Positions 1 to 11,015 of a stretch of DNA of 64,000 nt are shown here, piece by piece; positions within the stretch are counted from its first letter, which is position 1, and each line of letters opens with the position of its first letter. Source of the stretch: Eucalyptus grandis. Taxonomy: Eukaryota > Streptophyta > Magnoliopsida > Myrtales > Myrtaceae. The notes beneath the pieces are model-generated. The model was not told where the DNA came from. It saw nothing but the letters and a program-made list of their open reading frames with translations, and did not search any database. Made by a program: the position numbers and the translations under genes. The stretch lies in assembly GCF_016545825.1 (NCBI RefSeq), contig NC_052618.1:46880196-46944195 (forward strand), given 5' to 3'.

Positions 1-345
1 TTTTATTTTGACCTCATTCATTTATTATTATTTTTAAAAAAATTGACCTAGTGAGTATTGGAATTGCGTGTTGAAATTGCAAACTCACATGTCGGAATTC
101 CGAACTTGAGTGTCGAAGAGTGTTGGGAGAGTTGACTAAGTATCGAATTTTCTGACAAGTGTTGATCAAGTGTTGAAAAGTGTCGAATACTCCGACACGA
201 TACGAAAACTCTTGGAAAGTATCGGTGCTTCATAAGTTATCGGAAGAGCCATTCCCTCATGGCCTCACTCTTCGCTCTCTCTCATTCTCAATCCCACTCT
301 CACTATTTCTCTCCCTTGCGGTCCCTCTCCAATAAAAACCCCCTC
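1..345. repeat. Dispersed repeat, copy 1
   Basis: This stretch matches 10037-10345 in the same orientation: a T-rich start, the phrase 'gcaaactcacat', several 'tcggaat/tgtcgaa' phrases, then 'catggcctcactcttc' and a CT-rich end. The shared CT-rich tail resembles a 5' leader, so this could be a promoter plus 5' UTR carried into two places, or part of an unidentified mobile element. No coding is supported. Confidence 0.6.
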
Positions 346-892
346 CCTCTCTTTTAAGCTTGCCCGGTCGGCAGGCACGCATGGCTCCTGCCACTGCCAG
401 TTGCCTTGTCGGCCTAGCCCCAAACACCAACCTTGGGTAGACCTACTCCTGCTTTGTGTATATTTGTCCTTTCATCTGTCCTTTTTGTTGTTTGTCAGGA
501 AGTCACTGTCCAACGGTGGAGAAGGAGAAGAGAAGAAGAGAGGGTTGGGCTGGGGAAAAGGAAAAGAAGAAGTGGGCTGGGCCGGCCCAGGCGGGAAAAA
601 AGAAAAGGGAAAAGAAGGAGGGGCTGGGCTAAGGCTAGCCTTGCCCCGACCTTGCTGCCTTTTTCTAATTAATTTTTTTAATTTTTAATACTAATAATGT
701 AAATGTCCCTGATGTCTATATGCGATGCAATTGAATGAAAACATGATAAATTACTTATTTTAATTTTTACTTTTTTACTTTTTTACTTTTTTTAGAGATT
801 AATCCTTAATTTTCTATGCAATTAAGTCTTAAATAAAAGGACAATATTTAAGTGTTAACACTCTTGCCCACCCCGGTTTTTTTTTTTTTTTT

Positions 893-1157
893 TTTTTGTG
901 ATCATCCCTTACAAAAGGAAAAAGACAAACAAAGAAGGGATTCGACATGTACCTTTTAACGTATAAATGCAAGTATGATCCGCTCTCTAACCAATTTGAA
1001 AATAGAGAACACAATATGAAGTAATTGCAAGGGATACAAACGTGCCGGCTCGGGAATCACCTTTGAGAATTAGAGCGGCCGATGACCTTGAGGGAAGACA
1101 GTGTGAGCCAAGGAGACCGCAGAAGATGATCACAATAGAAACGGACTTGTTAGCCAT
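893..1157 (-). pseudogene. H1: first exon of secreted peptide, SSP G/H subtype, second exon degenerate
   Basis: Exon 1 is 1061-1157. It opens with ATG, encodes MANKSVSIVIIFCGLLGSHC and continues to PSRSSAALILK (32 codons plus one base), followed by a GT donor. This is a short N-terminus, a hydrophobic core and a likely cleavage site: a signal peptide. After a roughly 150-base intron the acceptor area near 908 reads into a run of A residues (Lys codons) and soon stops, with none of the WSG core seen in copy G. It is probably dead, or encodes a peptide of only about 50 residues. Confidence 0.5.
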
Positions 1158-1450
1158 TTCTGGTCCTTCATTGACCTTGGTAGCCGGCGGTGTCTTTGGG
1201 GTTGGGTCCCCAGCAGTGGACAAGAAAGGCTTCACACGGCAATACCTAGTGCCAGAAATTTCAAATTTGCTGACTTTAATGATTGTCTCACACTTAGTCT
1301 GGCGGTTTTGTCCTCTAGTGTATATGCAGGCACTTTTTCAGAGTCACCTATCCTAATAGTGTTCTAATTTGAGCTTGTTTAATTTTGAAGTTTCAAAGTA
1401 AAACTTGCCATTACGTTAAAATGTACCCCATAAGTTAATTTCTATTTTTA

Positions 1451-1462
1451 CATATATAAATA

Positions 1463-1496
<34 letters not shown>
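1451..1496. repeat. (TA)n microsatellite
   Basis: Nearly pure alternating TA, interrupted by a few single bases. Absent at the equivalent place in the 21-kb copy (about 22105), so it expanded or contracted after the duplication. Confidence 0.9.
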
Positions 1497-1501
<5 letters not shown>

Positions 1502-2889
1502 CTCTTTCCTAGTTTAGTGTGCACCATCCTAGAAGCCTACCAAGAATTGTCCCTTGTTTAGGCCCTCTTTCACCCCGACAATCACTCTCCGTCATTATCA
1601 AATTGGGTCATTACACGATGAGTTAACACACCCAAATGATTATGTCATGCGATCATTGGCCCTGACTCTCAAAGTGCGTATTTTACTATTCGGGCCATGT
1701 AGAAAGATCGAGTCATTAATCTCTACGTCGATAACTCTTTTTCACTCTTTAAAAAAATGTGTAAAGAAAACTCGCGCGTTGGACCACACCAGAAAAAAGG
1801 AGCAAATTAGACGAAACTCTCGTGTCATCTTTCCATAATTGTCGAGCCTGGAGTCCTAGTCAAAAGTCCACTGCCTCAATCGTTTTCGGACAGCCTGTCT
1901 CCCTCGATACCGTTGAACGAGTGTACTACTTCTATTTCGTACATTGCTTTCCAACGCGGACGCTTGATTCACGTGATCCGTGTATTTTACAAGATTAAGA
2001 TAGCTGCAAGCCTGCAATGACCGTCCTTATGCTTTGCCCCATCGACCGGTTCGGTTCTTCCCGTCACACAAATTCGAATACCTTTGTCTTTGTACGAGGA
2101 TTCGTGTGTATTTTGCACTAACACTGACACAGAAGTAGGAATCCTGGTCTGAACCATATGTATTATAAATTGTAATAAGGTAATTTATAAGCCAAATAAC
2201 TGCTCGATTGCCATTGTTGTGGGCGATCGTTCTAAGGTTGACTTTATCCCACCCATGTGTAGTACAATTGATAACGTACTCCACTCTTGAGCTGCAATAT
2301 GAAGCTTTGGAAGTTTATCTTAATTTGCAAATTTAATAGAGAAAATCGGAAATCCCTTAAGTTTTCAATTAATTTTATTTTACTCGAGCACAAACATCTT
2401 TAGCATTTTCGAGAGTATAGTTAGAGAAAGAAAAAGATTAATTTTAAAGCTTTTCTTTTCAAAAGGGTATTGAAAAGCTAAAGGAAATATTACGGAGAGC
2501 ATCTCATTCTGTATGCAATTATAAATACCGTCCCACTTTTTACTCTTATATAAATGTGACTTTTTAAAACCTACATTTTGCATCTTTAAATCTGCTATTA
2601 GATTTCAAGCAACATCTTTCCCTCCATGCTTTTTTATTAAGGACTTTGCTAATGGGTGCTTTCGGAAACATTGGTTAAAGTACCCAATAAAACAAAATTT
2701 ATCCTTTCCAATACAATGCTTTCCTCGTACAGCGCGTGATGAGTATATCATAAATGAAAAATTTTCCTCATTGAGTATAAATTAACAAGTGTTCCAAAAG
2801 CAATTATTCAAGACCCATTTATGTAATTGCCTCCATCCAAAGAAAAAGCCAAACAACACTAATCTTCTAGGAAGGTAAACGATCATTTA

Positions 2890-3869
2890 GGATCCATTCG
2901 TTTCGCGAAAAATGACTTCCGGAAAAATGTTTTCCGGACTTTTGACGTTTGTTTCACGGAAAATGAGCTAGTCAAGGAAAATATTTTCCATCATTAGAAA
3001 AAAAAAAAAACAACCTTTAGTGAGGAAAACGTTTTCCACTTTTGAGAAGTAGAAAACGTTTTCCATAACTTCTTCCATATTACTTCTTTTTACCAATACA
3101 TTTTTATTTTATTTTTATGCTTTATTTTTCCTTTATTTTTTTTTTAAATTGAGTGTTTAATTTTTTTCCTTTTCTTTTTTTTTCTTTTCTTTCTTTCATT
3201 TTCATCTTCTTCTTTGGCGGTAGCCGACGACCGCCTAGGGTGGCGTTCGACGACCGACCGCGATCGGCGTTCGACCGCAAGCTAGCTCGAGCCTCACCCC
3301 AGCCGGGCGAGGCTCCGCCTAGCCCGATCTAGCGGCCGAGCAAGGCGGAGCTCGCCGACTTGGGGCGGAGCTCATGGCTTGCCGATCCGGCGAGCTAGGC
3401 GGGGGCTTGGGCTTCGCCCGAGCTCGCTAGAGATTCGTCACTCGGGTGAGATCGTCTAAGCCTTGAGCTCGCCGCCTAGCGATCGGGTCTTGTAGTCGTC
3501 CGGGTCGGCCATTATCGGTGAGGTGGCGGCGGAGGAAGGAGGTGGCGGTGGAAGAAGGAAGGAGGAAGGAAAATAATAATAAATAATAAAAATAAATAAT
3601 AAATTCAATTTTTAAAAATACAAATAATTAAAAATTCTTTTTAAAAAAATATAAAAATAAAACTAATTTTTCGGTCAATTAAAAATATTAAAATTAAATT
3701 TTTGATAATTTTTCCCAAACAATTAAATTAGCTAACAAACGGCGAAAAATATTTTCCATTCAAAATTTAGGTTCAGCCGAACACTAGAAAATAAAGTCAT
3801 TTTCTGGAAAATGGCTTCAGAAAAAATGTTTTTCGGAAACATGATATTTTCCGTGAAACGAATGGACCC
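2890..3869. mobile_element. PIF/Harbinger-like MITE with G+C-rich core, TTA target duplication
   Basis: The ends are inverted repeats: GGATCCATTCGTTTC at the left and the complement of GGGTCCATTCGTTTCACGG at the right. They are flanked by TTA at 2887-2889 and 3870-3872. The copy-2 block at 23530-23540 has no insertion there and serves as an empty site. Inside, A+T-rich arms surround a CpG-rich core (about 3220-3550). No transposase was found, so it is non-autonomous. TTA duplications are the hallmark of PIF/Harbinger; the superfamily call rests on that and on the TIRs. Confidence 0.75.
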
Positions 3870-3872
3870 TTA

Positions 3873-4261
3873 GTATATGCATCTTGTTCTCCCCTTTGTG
3901 CCAATTGTTGCAAACCTCAGAGCTGAAGCCAGTGATGGTTGCTTGTCTCAAATTCGAGGTCAGACTAGAGTTTTTGTTTGCGAAAATGCAAATAGTAGCT
4001 TTTGAAATTTTGCGATTGGTATTTGATACGAGAGCAAGAAAATTGAAGGTCTCATCTGCATATATAATGAAAATTTGCGACTTTCTCAAACAAAATGACA
4101 TTCACTTCAGAATCAAGAACAAATTCACAAGTGAACTGGATAGTTTTGCACAATTCTACGAAAGAATGCGTCACTTCTATCAAACAAGAATCAGAACAAA
4201 CAAAGAAGAAAGAAAGTAAAGCGTCGATCATCAAGAACTTTAGCTTATTACTTCGCAATCA
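3873..4261 (-). other. Conserved 3' block of SSP-A (likely 3' UTR)
   Basis: This segment directly follows the SSP-A stop codon on the minus strand. It is conserved at 5650-6040, 23534-23925, 30405-30799 and more loosely 46680-47367. Reading frames of 60-130 codons stay open on both strands in several copies, including a plus-strand frame at 3884-4219. Its place just after the stop makes a 3' UTR the simplest reading. Confidence 0.55.
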
Positions 4262-4857
4262 TCAAGGATATTTAGTGACAGTGCTGCTGCTGCTGCTGCT
4301 TGCACTGACGCTCTTGCAGCTGGATGTTGAGACGGTGCCTCTGTTAGTGACGCTCGTGCTTGACGTGTTGCTGCTGCTGGTGACGCGCGCACTCGAATTG
4401 GCACTTGTAGGAGAGGCGGCGGTCGAGACATCGACTTTAGCATTGGTCGGGGCGACCACTACGGCTTTCGCGGATGAGTTCGGCGTGCTTTTTTGCGAGA
4501 GTGTGGTCTTCGTCGAAGGTGGAGGCACCAGGACCGTCCCCTGGCCCGAACCATCGCCGCTCCAGTGATTATCCTGAGCCAGCGGGCTCCCTACCGCTCT
4601 GATCCTACTGTGGTCATTGTCTGCATGTGCTACGGATCGACCGCCCATTCGTTAACCAACAAGTCAGCACGGCTTACATTAAGTACGGACTTGGCCGTGT
4701 CACATTCCCCAACTACTTCAAATCGATTCGACGAGAGAGAGTACCTGGAGGAGGAGCAGGATAATCCATGAACAGAATTTGGGTTGCCATCGATTTTCCA
4801 ATCATGAGAAGAGAGAAAACGAACGCAAGAAGAAAAAAGGATTTTCTGGCTCTCCAT
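4262..4857 (-). pseudogene. SSP-A: small secreted Ser/Thr-rich protein, frameshift in signal peptide
   Basis: Family of two exons: exon 1 4745-4857, intron with GT-AG ends, exon 2 4262-4620. Exon 2 carries the family core (QDNHWSGDGSGQG, then VLVPPPSTK), a Ser/Thr/Ala-rich tail and the C-terminal Lys-Tyr-Pro. Exon 1 is 113 bases against 112 in B, C and D. An extra A in the run at 4832-4837 shifts the frame after about seven codons, so the usual MES start does not lead into the hydrophobic core. Translation from the internal ATG (MIGKSMAT) would give a leaderless protein. The extra base could also be an assembly error in the homopolymer. Function unknown. Confidence 0.7.
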
Positions 4858-4920
4858 TCTTCGCGTCGCTCGCTCAATGATATATTGACTTCGACGAATT
4901 CCCACCCATGCAAAGCCTTC

Positions 4921-4929
4921 TTTAAATAG
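4921..4929 (-). promoter_or_regulatory. TATA-like box of SSP-A
   Basis: Minus-strand CTATTTAAA about 64 bases upstream of the ATG. The same sequence sits at the same distance in copies B, C and D. This puts the likely transcript start near 4893 with a 5' UTR of about 35 bases. Confidence 0.6.
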
Positions 4930-5649
4930 TCGAAGAAAGGCCGTGGATATGTAAAAGCGACACCCTACGTCTCGTTAGCTACCGACTTCTCTTTCCGATT
5001 TAATTCTTCTTCTTCTTCTTAGTAGTTTTTTTTTTTTTTTTTTTTCCAATGACCGACCCCTTTATTTATTTATTATAGTTTCACTATTGAATTACACGCC
5101 ATTGACTGTTCGTCAACTCCGAGGGTAGCCGGGACCATTCAAAGCAAAGGCTGTCTTCCGAGCAAGAGGCTGGAAAGGAACTCCTTCGACAAGTGATTTG
5201 ACTCTAAAAGACTGTCGGATAGATTAAAGCAGGCAGAACTAGTGGACAGAAGTCGACTTGCAACTTCTAGAATTGGGGAGTTTGGATGGCTGTCAACGCC
5301 TACTTCTCCGCGTGAAACTTGGAACTCTAGGTCAAGCGTAAACTTCCATTACATCTCTCCTACGTTTTACTTGGTAGTTTCTTTGTCTTCTTCTTCTTCT
5401 TCTTCTTCTAATTAAAAGTTCTTATTTGTGTCTAAACCACAAAGAGCTTACTTCATCTCAACAATTAAATGGATCCCTTATGATATCTATGTAATTTGAT
5501 GACTGAAATGAAATGAATTCAACCTTCCCTAGTTTGTGAAGTAAGTTTATTTTTTGCCCAAAGGGATGTGAAATTAATTGAAACTCTCGTAGAAATTCTT
5601 TAGCGTTTAACTTTTACCATACTCATTTTTCTTTAATATTTTATAATGA
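4930..5649. other. SSP-A upstream region and spacer, no gene seen
   Basis: Shared with the upstream regions of SSP-B, C and D (for example 'cgtctcgttagctaccgacctctctttccga', then a TTC/TCT microsatellite and a poly-T run near 5027-5045). A second short TCT tract is at 5388-5408. Presumed promoter-proximal and spacer DNA. Confidence 0.5.
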
Positions 5650-6040
5650 TCATGAATTATCCACGAATATGTGGTTTCCAGAAACATGTTGCGGACCTCA
5701 GAGTTGAGGCCAGGGATGGTTGCCTGTCTCAAAGCTGAGGTCGGAGAGTTTTCGTTTGCGAAAATGCAAATCGTAGCTTTTGAAATTCTGCAATTGGTAT
5801 TTGATACGAGAGCGAAAAAATTGAAGGGGTCCTATCTGCATATATAATGAAAATTTGCAACTTTCTCAAACAAAATAACATTCACTTCAGAATCAAGAAC
5901 AAACTCACACATGAACTGGATAGTTTGGCACAACTCCACGAAAGAATGCGTTACTTCTATCAAAAAGTGTCAGAACAAACAAAGAAGAAAGAAAAGAAAG
6001 CGTCGATCATCAAGAACTTTAGCTTTTTACTTCGCAATCA
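5650..6040 (-). other. Conserved 3' block of SSP-B
   Basis: Same block as 3873-4261, directly after the SSP-B stop. Its left end starts abruptly, without the upstream alpha block, so SSP-B looks like a local tandem copy of the SSP-A end of the module. Confidence 0.5.
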
Positions 6041-6638
6041 TCAAGGGTATTTAGTAAAAGTGCTTCTGCTGCTGCTGCTTGCACTGACGCTCTTGTAGCT
6101 GGATGTTGAGACGGTGCCCCCGCCAGTGGCTTTGGTGCTTGACGTGTTGCTGCTGCTGGTGACGTGCGCGCTCGAAGCGGCGCTTGTAGGAGAGGCGGCG
6201 GTCGAGACATCGACTTTAGCATTGGTTGGGGCGACCACTACGGCTTTCGCGGACGAGTTCGGCGTGCTGTCTTCAGAGAGCGTGGTCTTCGTCGAAGGTG
6301 GAGGCACCAGGACCGTCCCCTGGCCAGAACCGTCGCCGCTCCAGTGTTTATCCTGAACCGGCGGGCTCCCGTTCGCGCCGATCCAGCTGTGGTCACCGTC
6401 TGCATGTGCAACGGATCGACCGCGCGCACATAAACCAACAAGTCAGCACAGCTTACATTACGTATGGACTCGGCCGTGTCACATTCCCCAACTATTTCAA
6501 ATCGATTCGACAAGAGAAGAGAGTACCTGGAGGAGGAGGAGAATAATTCATGAACAGAATTCGGGTTGCCATCGATTTTTCAATCATGAGAAGAGAGAAA
6601 ATAAGCGCGAGAAGACGAATGATTTTCTGGCTTTCCAT
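6041..6638 (-). CDS. SSP-B: small secreted Ser/Thr/Ala-rich protein
   Basis: Exon 1 is 6527-6638 and exon 2 6041-6399, joined in phase 1 across a 127-base GT-AG intron: 156 residues. Residues 1 to about 24 (MESQKIIRLLALIFSLLMIE) form a signal peptide. A Pro-rich junction (SPPPP) and Asp from the split codon follow, then the family core GSPPVQDKHWSGDGSGQG and VLVPPPSTK. The remaining 90 residues are mostly Ser, Thr, Ala and Val, with no Cys or transmembrane segment, ending KYP. Predicted secreted, possibly heavily O-glycosylated or a peptide precursor. Family not recognised. Confidence 0.7.
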
Positions 6639-6702
6639 TTCTTCGAGTCGCTCGCTCAATGATGTCTCGACTTCGACGAATTCCCTCCCATGCAAAGCGT
6701 CC

Positions 6703-6711
6703 TTTAAATAG
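6703..6711 (-). promoter_or_regulatory. TATA-like box of SSP-B
   Basis: Minus-strand CTATTTAAA, 65 bases upstream of the ATG, same position as in the paralogues. Confidence 0.6.
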
Positions 6712-6787
6712 TCAAAGAAAGGCAGCGGATACGTAAAAGCGGCACCGTACGTCTCGTTAGCTACCGACCTCTCTTTCCGATTGATGA

Positions 6788-6815
6788 TTTCTTCTTCTTC
6801 TTCTTCTTCTTCTTA
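6788..6815. repeat. (TTC)n microsatellite
   Basis: Tandem TTC/TCT repeat in the upstream region of SSP-B. The same tract is longer at 31546-31585 upstream of SSP-D and shorter upstream of A and C, so it varies between paralogous promoters. Confidence 0.8.
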
Positions 6816-7224
6816 TTGTTTTTAATGACCGACCACTTATTTATTTATTTATTATAGTTTCTCCAATGAATGAGACGCCATTGACTATTCGTCAACTCCG
6901 CGGCTAACCGGGTCCATATATAGCGGAGGCCATCTTCCAAGCAGGAGGCTCGAACTCGAAAAGACCCATGTCGGATTGAGAGTCGAAATGGCGACGTGCA
7001 ACATCTAGAAATTGACAGCTGGGATGGCGTGCTACGAGAACCTGTCCACGTGAAACTTGGGATCAAGTTCAAGGGGAAACTTCCATTACATCTCTCCTAC
7101 GGTTTGCCTGGTTGTTTCTTTATCTTTTTTTTTTTTTTTGAATTAAAAGTTCTTATATGTGTCCCAACCACGAGATCATCTCAAGAATTAAATATTATTC
7201 GATCACTTGTGATATTTATATAAA

Positions 7225-8215
7225 TGGAATGGATTGACATGGAAATACACCAAGCGCGTAAGACTTGATATCTGAAAGGGAGTTGCTACTAATTTATTAG
7301 GGTCGACTAGAAATGAAATAAAGCATGAGAGCATACTTTACTTCCTACATAGCCAGAGAATCTAAGGTCAATGACTTGAATGCCCTTTCGATATATAATC
7401 TTATTCATTTTAGGAAAAAAATTATTAGGCAATTTGGATTGATTTTAAATCTATCTATTAACGTGTAAGGTGACCATGTGGGTTTACATTCATTAGAATG
7501 ATAATTAATAGCCAAGGAAAGAGCTAAATAAATTGCAAGGCTGTGAAGGTCTAGCGTTAAGAAAAAATTCATTCCTAAATAGCATAAAGAAAAACACAAT
7601 CAACGTAATGAAGGCGCTCAATCAATTGATAATTCACCCCAAAAAGGGAACATTAAAACCCTATTGTAGAGGCCTAAGGGTTTGTTCAAATTGAGCACAA
7701 TTTTTACCAAGGATTTTCGCATATTTAAAGAGAAAATTACCCCATAAGACATTTTCAAAGAAATTAAAATTTTTGAAAATTTTCTTGGATTGTTAGGAAT
7801 TTTTAATATTTTAATAATTTTTTGAATTATTTTTCTGAATTTTCTTCTTCTTTTTTGAATTTTTTATTTTATGATTATTTTTATGATTTCTTGAATTAAT
7901 ATTTTTTCTATGATTTTTAACATTATAAAAAAGAATCGGACCGGGCTGAGACCCGGCCCGACTAAACCGACCGGATCCTATCGGTCCGGGTTGGAGTAAG
8001 AACACTTTTTAAAAGACGGCCCACTGAGCCCACTCATAATTCCTTCATTTACACCATCGGCCCACAATACCCAAAGCCCACTATGAATGAAAACCCAGCC
8101 CGTTCTCTCTTTTCCACACGCCCAGGGGAGATCAGGGTTTCTTTCGTCTAACAGCACCCTCCCGGAAACTTCGACATCCCATATCAATGTCAGAATAAAA
8201 CAAATTCAACAATAG
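7225..8215. repeat. LTR-retroelement fragment and A+T-rich DNA
   Basis: The part 7275-7500 matches 53210-53470, 37570-37810 and loosely 58870-59010 ('cacttcctac.tagccagagaatcta', 'gtgaccatgtgggt'), which belong to LTRs beginning TGTCGCGACC. Only an internal piece is left; no ends or target duplication were found. 7740-7920 is extremely A+T-rich. 8010-8160 looks like ordinary unique sequence with no supported gene. Confidence 0.45.
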
Positions 8216-8559
8216 CGCCCTCACTTATTATCTCATCTTAAACCAACAATTACATAATTCATCCATTAAGCATCTTTTAAACACCGAACCTGCACGAATA
8301 GACGAGTACCATCACCATCGCCGTTCGACGGACGGCGGAGGTGACTGGCCGGGTGCGACGAAAGGTGAGGAAGTTCATGAGCGTCCGATAGCATGGGTCT
8401 TAAAAGAAAATAGTGTGATCTTCGAATATCCCTCGTGCTGATTGAAACTCGCTCGAATGATGAAGCCGCTGCTGGATTATATATAAAACGGCAAGAAGTC
8501 AAGTGACATAACTGGACAAAACTCGAAAACCCAAGAAGGCAGAGAAGACTTAGCTTCGG

Positions 8560-8717
8560 TTTTGCTACTTGGAACTGCAGGAAACGCAGCCGATTCTTCT
8601 TTCGCAGCAGGCCGGGAACCTCCATCACCGGACCACCGCCACCCGCTGGCCGTTCAGGAGCTCCTTCGCCACGATCGACACGAGCCAGCAGAGCGTATGT
8701 TGCCTCGCGTCCAGTTC
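8560..8717 (-). pseudogene. 60S ribosomal protein L13a-like fragment
   Basis: The minus strand from 8717 reads ELDARQHTLCWLVSIVAKEL and then LNGQRVAVVR before a stop. This closely resembles the N-terminal region of eukaryotic L13a (uL13), whose landmark is a DARHHMLGRLAS...KELLNGQ segment. A second frame just after the stop (LLRKKNRLRFL) resembles the following VRQKMKYLRFL segment, so a frameshift separates the two. Only about 50 of some 200 residues can be seen, with changes at normally fixed residues (GR to CW). Probably a decayed gene or processed-copy fragment. Confidence 0.55.
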
Positions 8718-10036
8718 GTGTAGTTGGACCCCAATTAAGCGGACAAGCTCTGGCTCGGGCCCTGCGTGGGAGACCCGAAGAGCAAAAGCACGGCCTCGTC
8801 TCGTGGGTCAATGTCAAACGACTCGCAAGGGTTCAAGCTCATCAGCAGGAGTGACCCCAGAACGCGAGCAATGGCAGCATCGCCCCGAATAATTTCGTGG
8901 GTCGAGACGAATTTGTCTCTATTGCGAAGCGCGAAAGAAAATGGAGGGGTTGCAAAGTTCGGAGAGTAAAGCAGACGTTCCCTTTCCGCTTAAGTCTTGG
9001 GGGTGCTCTAACCTTTGAGCATTAGAATTGCCATTGAAAGCATAAAGCTTCCCTCTTTTCCTCTCACTCTATCCTTCTCCCATTGTTCTCTCCATCTCTT
9101 TTTTAGCCGAAGAAGGAGAAGAAGAAGCAGAATCCCCGTCGGAAGAAACTCCGCAGCTCCCTAGAAAGCTCGCCCTCACCTGCTTCGAACCACCACCCGT
9201 CACGCCTCCTATGTCTTCGACTCCAGATTTCTGCGAGCGATCTTGGGCATGAGCGTGTGTCGAGCTTCGATCAGAAAGCAAAGAGCTTTCTGGATTTGCG
9301 GCATTGTCTTCCTCCTTGAGCTCTGCTCAAAGCGAAAAGCCGGATTCCTCCACTGCTAGGCTTGAGGACGTCGACCGGGCATGGTCGTTGGATGGGGTTC
9401 GTGTGCGGCGCGGTGGCCACCAGAACCTCTCTCCCTCTCTGCCCTCGCTCGAATTCTCTTCACCTCTCCCTCACTTTGCAAAAACCAGCAGCCCCCCCGG
9501 GGAGAGGCACGCGTCAGCGACGGTCAGCGGCTGAGTTCCAAGACAATGGTTACTAGTTAAGTAGCACCGACATCAACACACAACGTACAACACCACGCGA
9601 CATTGCACGCCGACATGTCTTTTTTTTTTTTTCAAAAAATAAAGAATTTTGACACGTTGAGATATTTTATATATTAAATGTATATTTTTATATATACATA
9701 ATAAATTATTATTTTTATGATTATTTTAATTAAATTTATTTTATTCAAGTTCACAAATAAATAAAATAATAAAAAGAGCTAGAATCAATTTACATTAAAA
9801 ACATTAATCTACCCTTTGTTAATATCATTATTTCAATTTGATAAATTCAATTCCATTTTGATAATCATAAACTTGCAAAAAAAAAACAAACAATTCATAT
9901 CATGGATTCGCGTGTCAAAGCATGTCGGAAGAGAAGAGAAAAAAACTTGGAGTAAATCATGTGTCATGGGAAGCGAGAGTTACTATACTTTTCTTATTTC
10001 CCTTTTATTATTTTTATTATTTTTTGTTTTTATATA
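8718..10036. other. No confident gene; possible exon debris
   Basis: 8720-9540 is of gene-like composition. A plus-strand stretch at about 9107-9250, preceded by 'ttttttag', reads open as an acidic then Pro-rich segment (EEGEEEAESPSEETPQ) but has no start and soon stops; it may be a lost exon. 9560-10036 is A+T-rich with no feature beyond poly-T and short TA runs. Confidence 0.3.
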
Positions 10037-10345
10037 TTTTTATTTTGACCTCTAATTTATTATTATTTTTTAAATTGATCTAGTGAGCATCACAATTACG
10101 TTGAAGTTGCAAACTCACATATCGGAATTTTGGAATTCTGAATTTAAGTGTCAAAAAGTATTAGAAGAGTTGACCGACAAGTATCGAGTTTTTCGACACG
10201 TGTTGATTAAGTCTTAAAGAGTGTCGGATGCTCCGATACCATACAAAAACTCTCGAAACGTGTCGGTACGAAGGAGGCCTTCACTCATGGCCTCACTCTT
10301 CACTATCTCTCATTCTCGATCTCACTCTCACCGTTTCTCTCTCTC
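10037..10345. repeat. Dispersed repeat, copy 2
   Basis: Second copy of the element at 1-345, same orientation. Here it leads into a G+C-rich leader-like segment rather than block alpha. Confidence 0.6.
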
Positions 10346-11015
10346 TGCGGACGACAGTCTAGCGGTTCCGATCGTCGCTCCCTTCCGACGACGGCTTTTC
10401 TCTCTCCACTCGACGGCCTCATCTCGGGGCTGCATTCTCTCGGCCGCACTTCTTCCTAAATCGCGCTCTCTCCCGACGGCTGATTTTGTTCGCCTCTCTC
10501 CGTCCCCCGACTCGCGACCGAGAAGCAATTGCTCCGCCTAGCTCGAAGCAGTCCCTCGAGAAGCCCTAAATCCGCCACCGCAAGTCAGGTTCGATTTTAT
10601 TTCCCGAGTTTTTATGTTCGCATCTTTGTTTGGGGGAGAAAGCTTGGCCTAAATCTGCGACCAGACGTTCACTGGTTTATTGCTTCTGATTCTAAGCGCA
10701 GCAACGCGAGAAGTGAAACTGCGACTGTCTCTCTCTCTCTACCCTTGTCCGGTTTTTCCGTTCTTGGCAAATTCGAAAGATGAGCCCACTTCTGGATACA
10801 TGATCTTAGGCCGACCCGTGAAGTCGAAGCCCGACGCAATCTCGCGCTTCGCTCCACCGAGCTGTTGAATCGCTTGTGTCCGGGGGTTTCAAGATTTTCC
10901 GGGTGGCAATCGCCCTGTTCCGTCATTGCGGACTTCCGGCGAGAAGAAATGTGCCCACGATGATCACCCCAACACCGAACCGCCTCCTTTGTCCTCTCTC
11001 GGTATGTCGTCATCC
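10346..11015 (+). other. Possible 5' leader exon of a disrupted gene
   Basis: CT- and CG-rich sequence with 'gccctaaatccgcc' and a good donor (AAGTCAG|GTTCG) near 10588, typical of a plant 5' UTR exon followed by a first intron. A frame from 10287 (ATG GCC TCA CTC...) is open to 10541 but its composition is Ser/Arg-rich and unconvincing. If this is the first exon, its gene would continue at 18084-20375 on the far side of the Copia element. Confidence 0.35.

Larger units (their letters stand above)
395..2889. repeat. Segmental duplication block alpha, copy 1
   Basis: About 2.5 kb that reappears at 21062-23533 almost throughout, and from about 27840 to 29790 in part. It contains the H-type secreted-peptide remnant, then non-coding DNA. 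The section 1980-2290 is also recognisable downstream of both aspartic protease genes (35960-36370 and 45040-45470), so this is the spacer that once joined a protease gene to the SSP gene. ORFs inside other than H1 look accidental. Confidence 0.8.

Noticed and set aside
401..688. Plus-strand frames at 401-688 and 21069-21350
   Set aside because: Conserved only because of the segmental duplication; Lys/Gly/Glu-rich end reflects a purine-rich repeat, and no domain is visible.
4095..4568. Long plus-strand frames antisense to SSP exon 2 (also 6114-6356, 23999-24232, 30819-31115, 47414-47806)
   Set aside because: They arise because Ser/Thr/Ala codons on the minus strand read as Leu/Val/Ala on the plus strand. 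The signal peptide, splice sites and TATA box all support the minus strand.
4713..4913. Longer SSP N-terminus beginning HGWEFVEV (also in B, C, D)
   Set aside because: The first codon of that frame is TTG, not ATG, and it lies within about 10 bases of the TATA-like box, so it would be outside or at the very edge of the transcript.
8266..8817. 183-residue minus-strand frame
   Set aside because: Mixes the L13a-like fragment in a wrong frame with unrelated sequence; no start context or domain.
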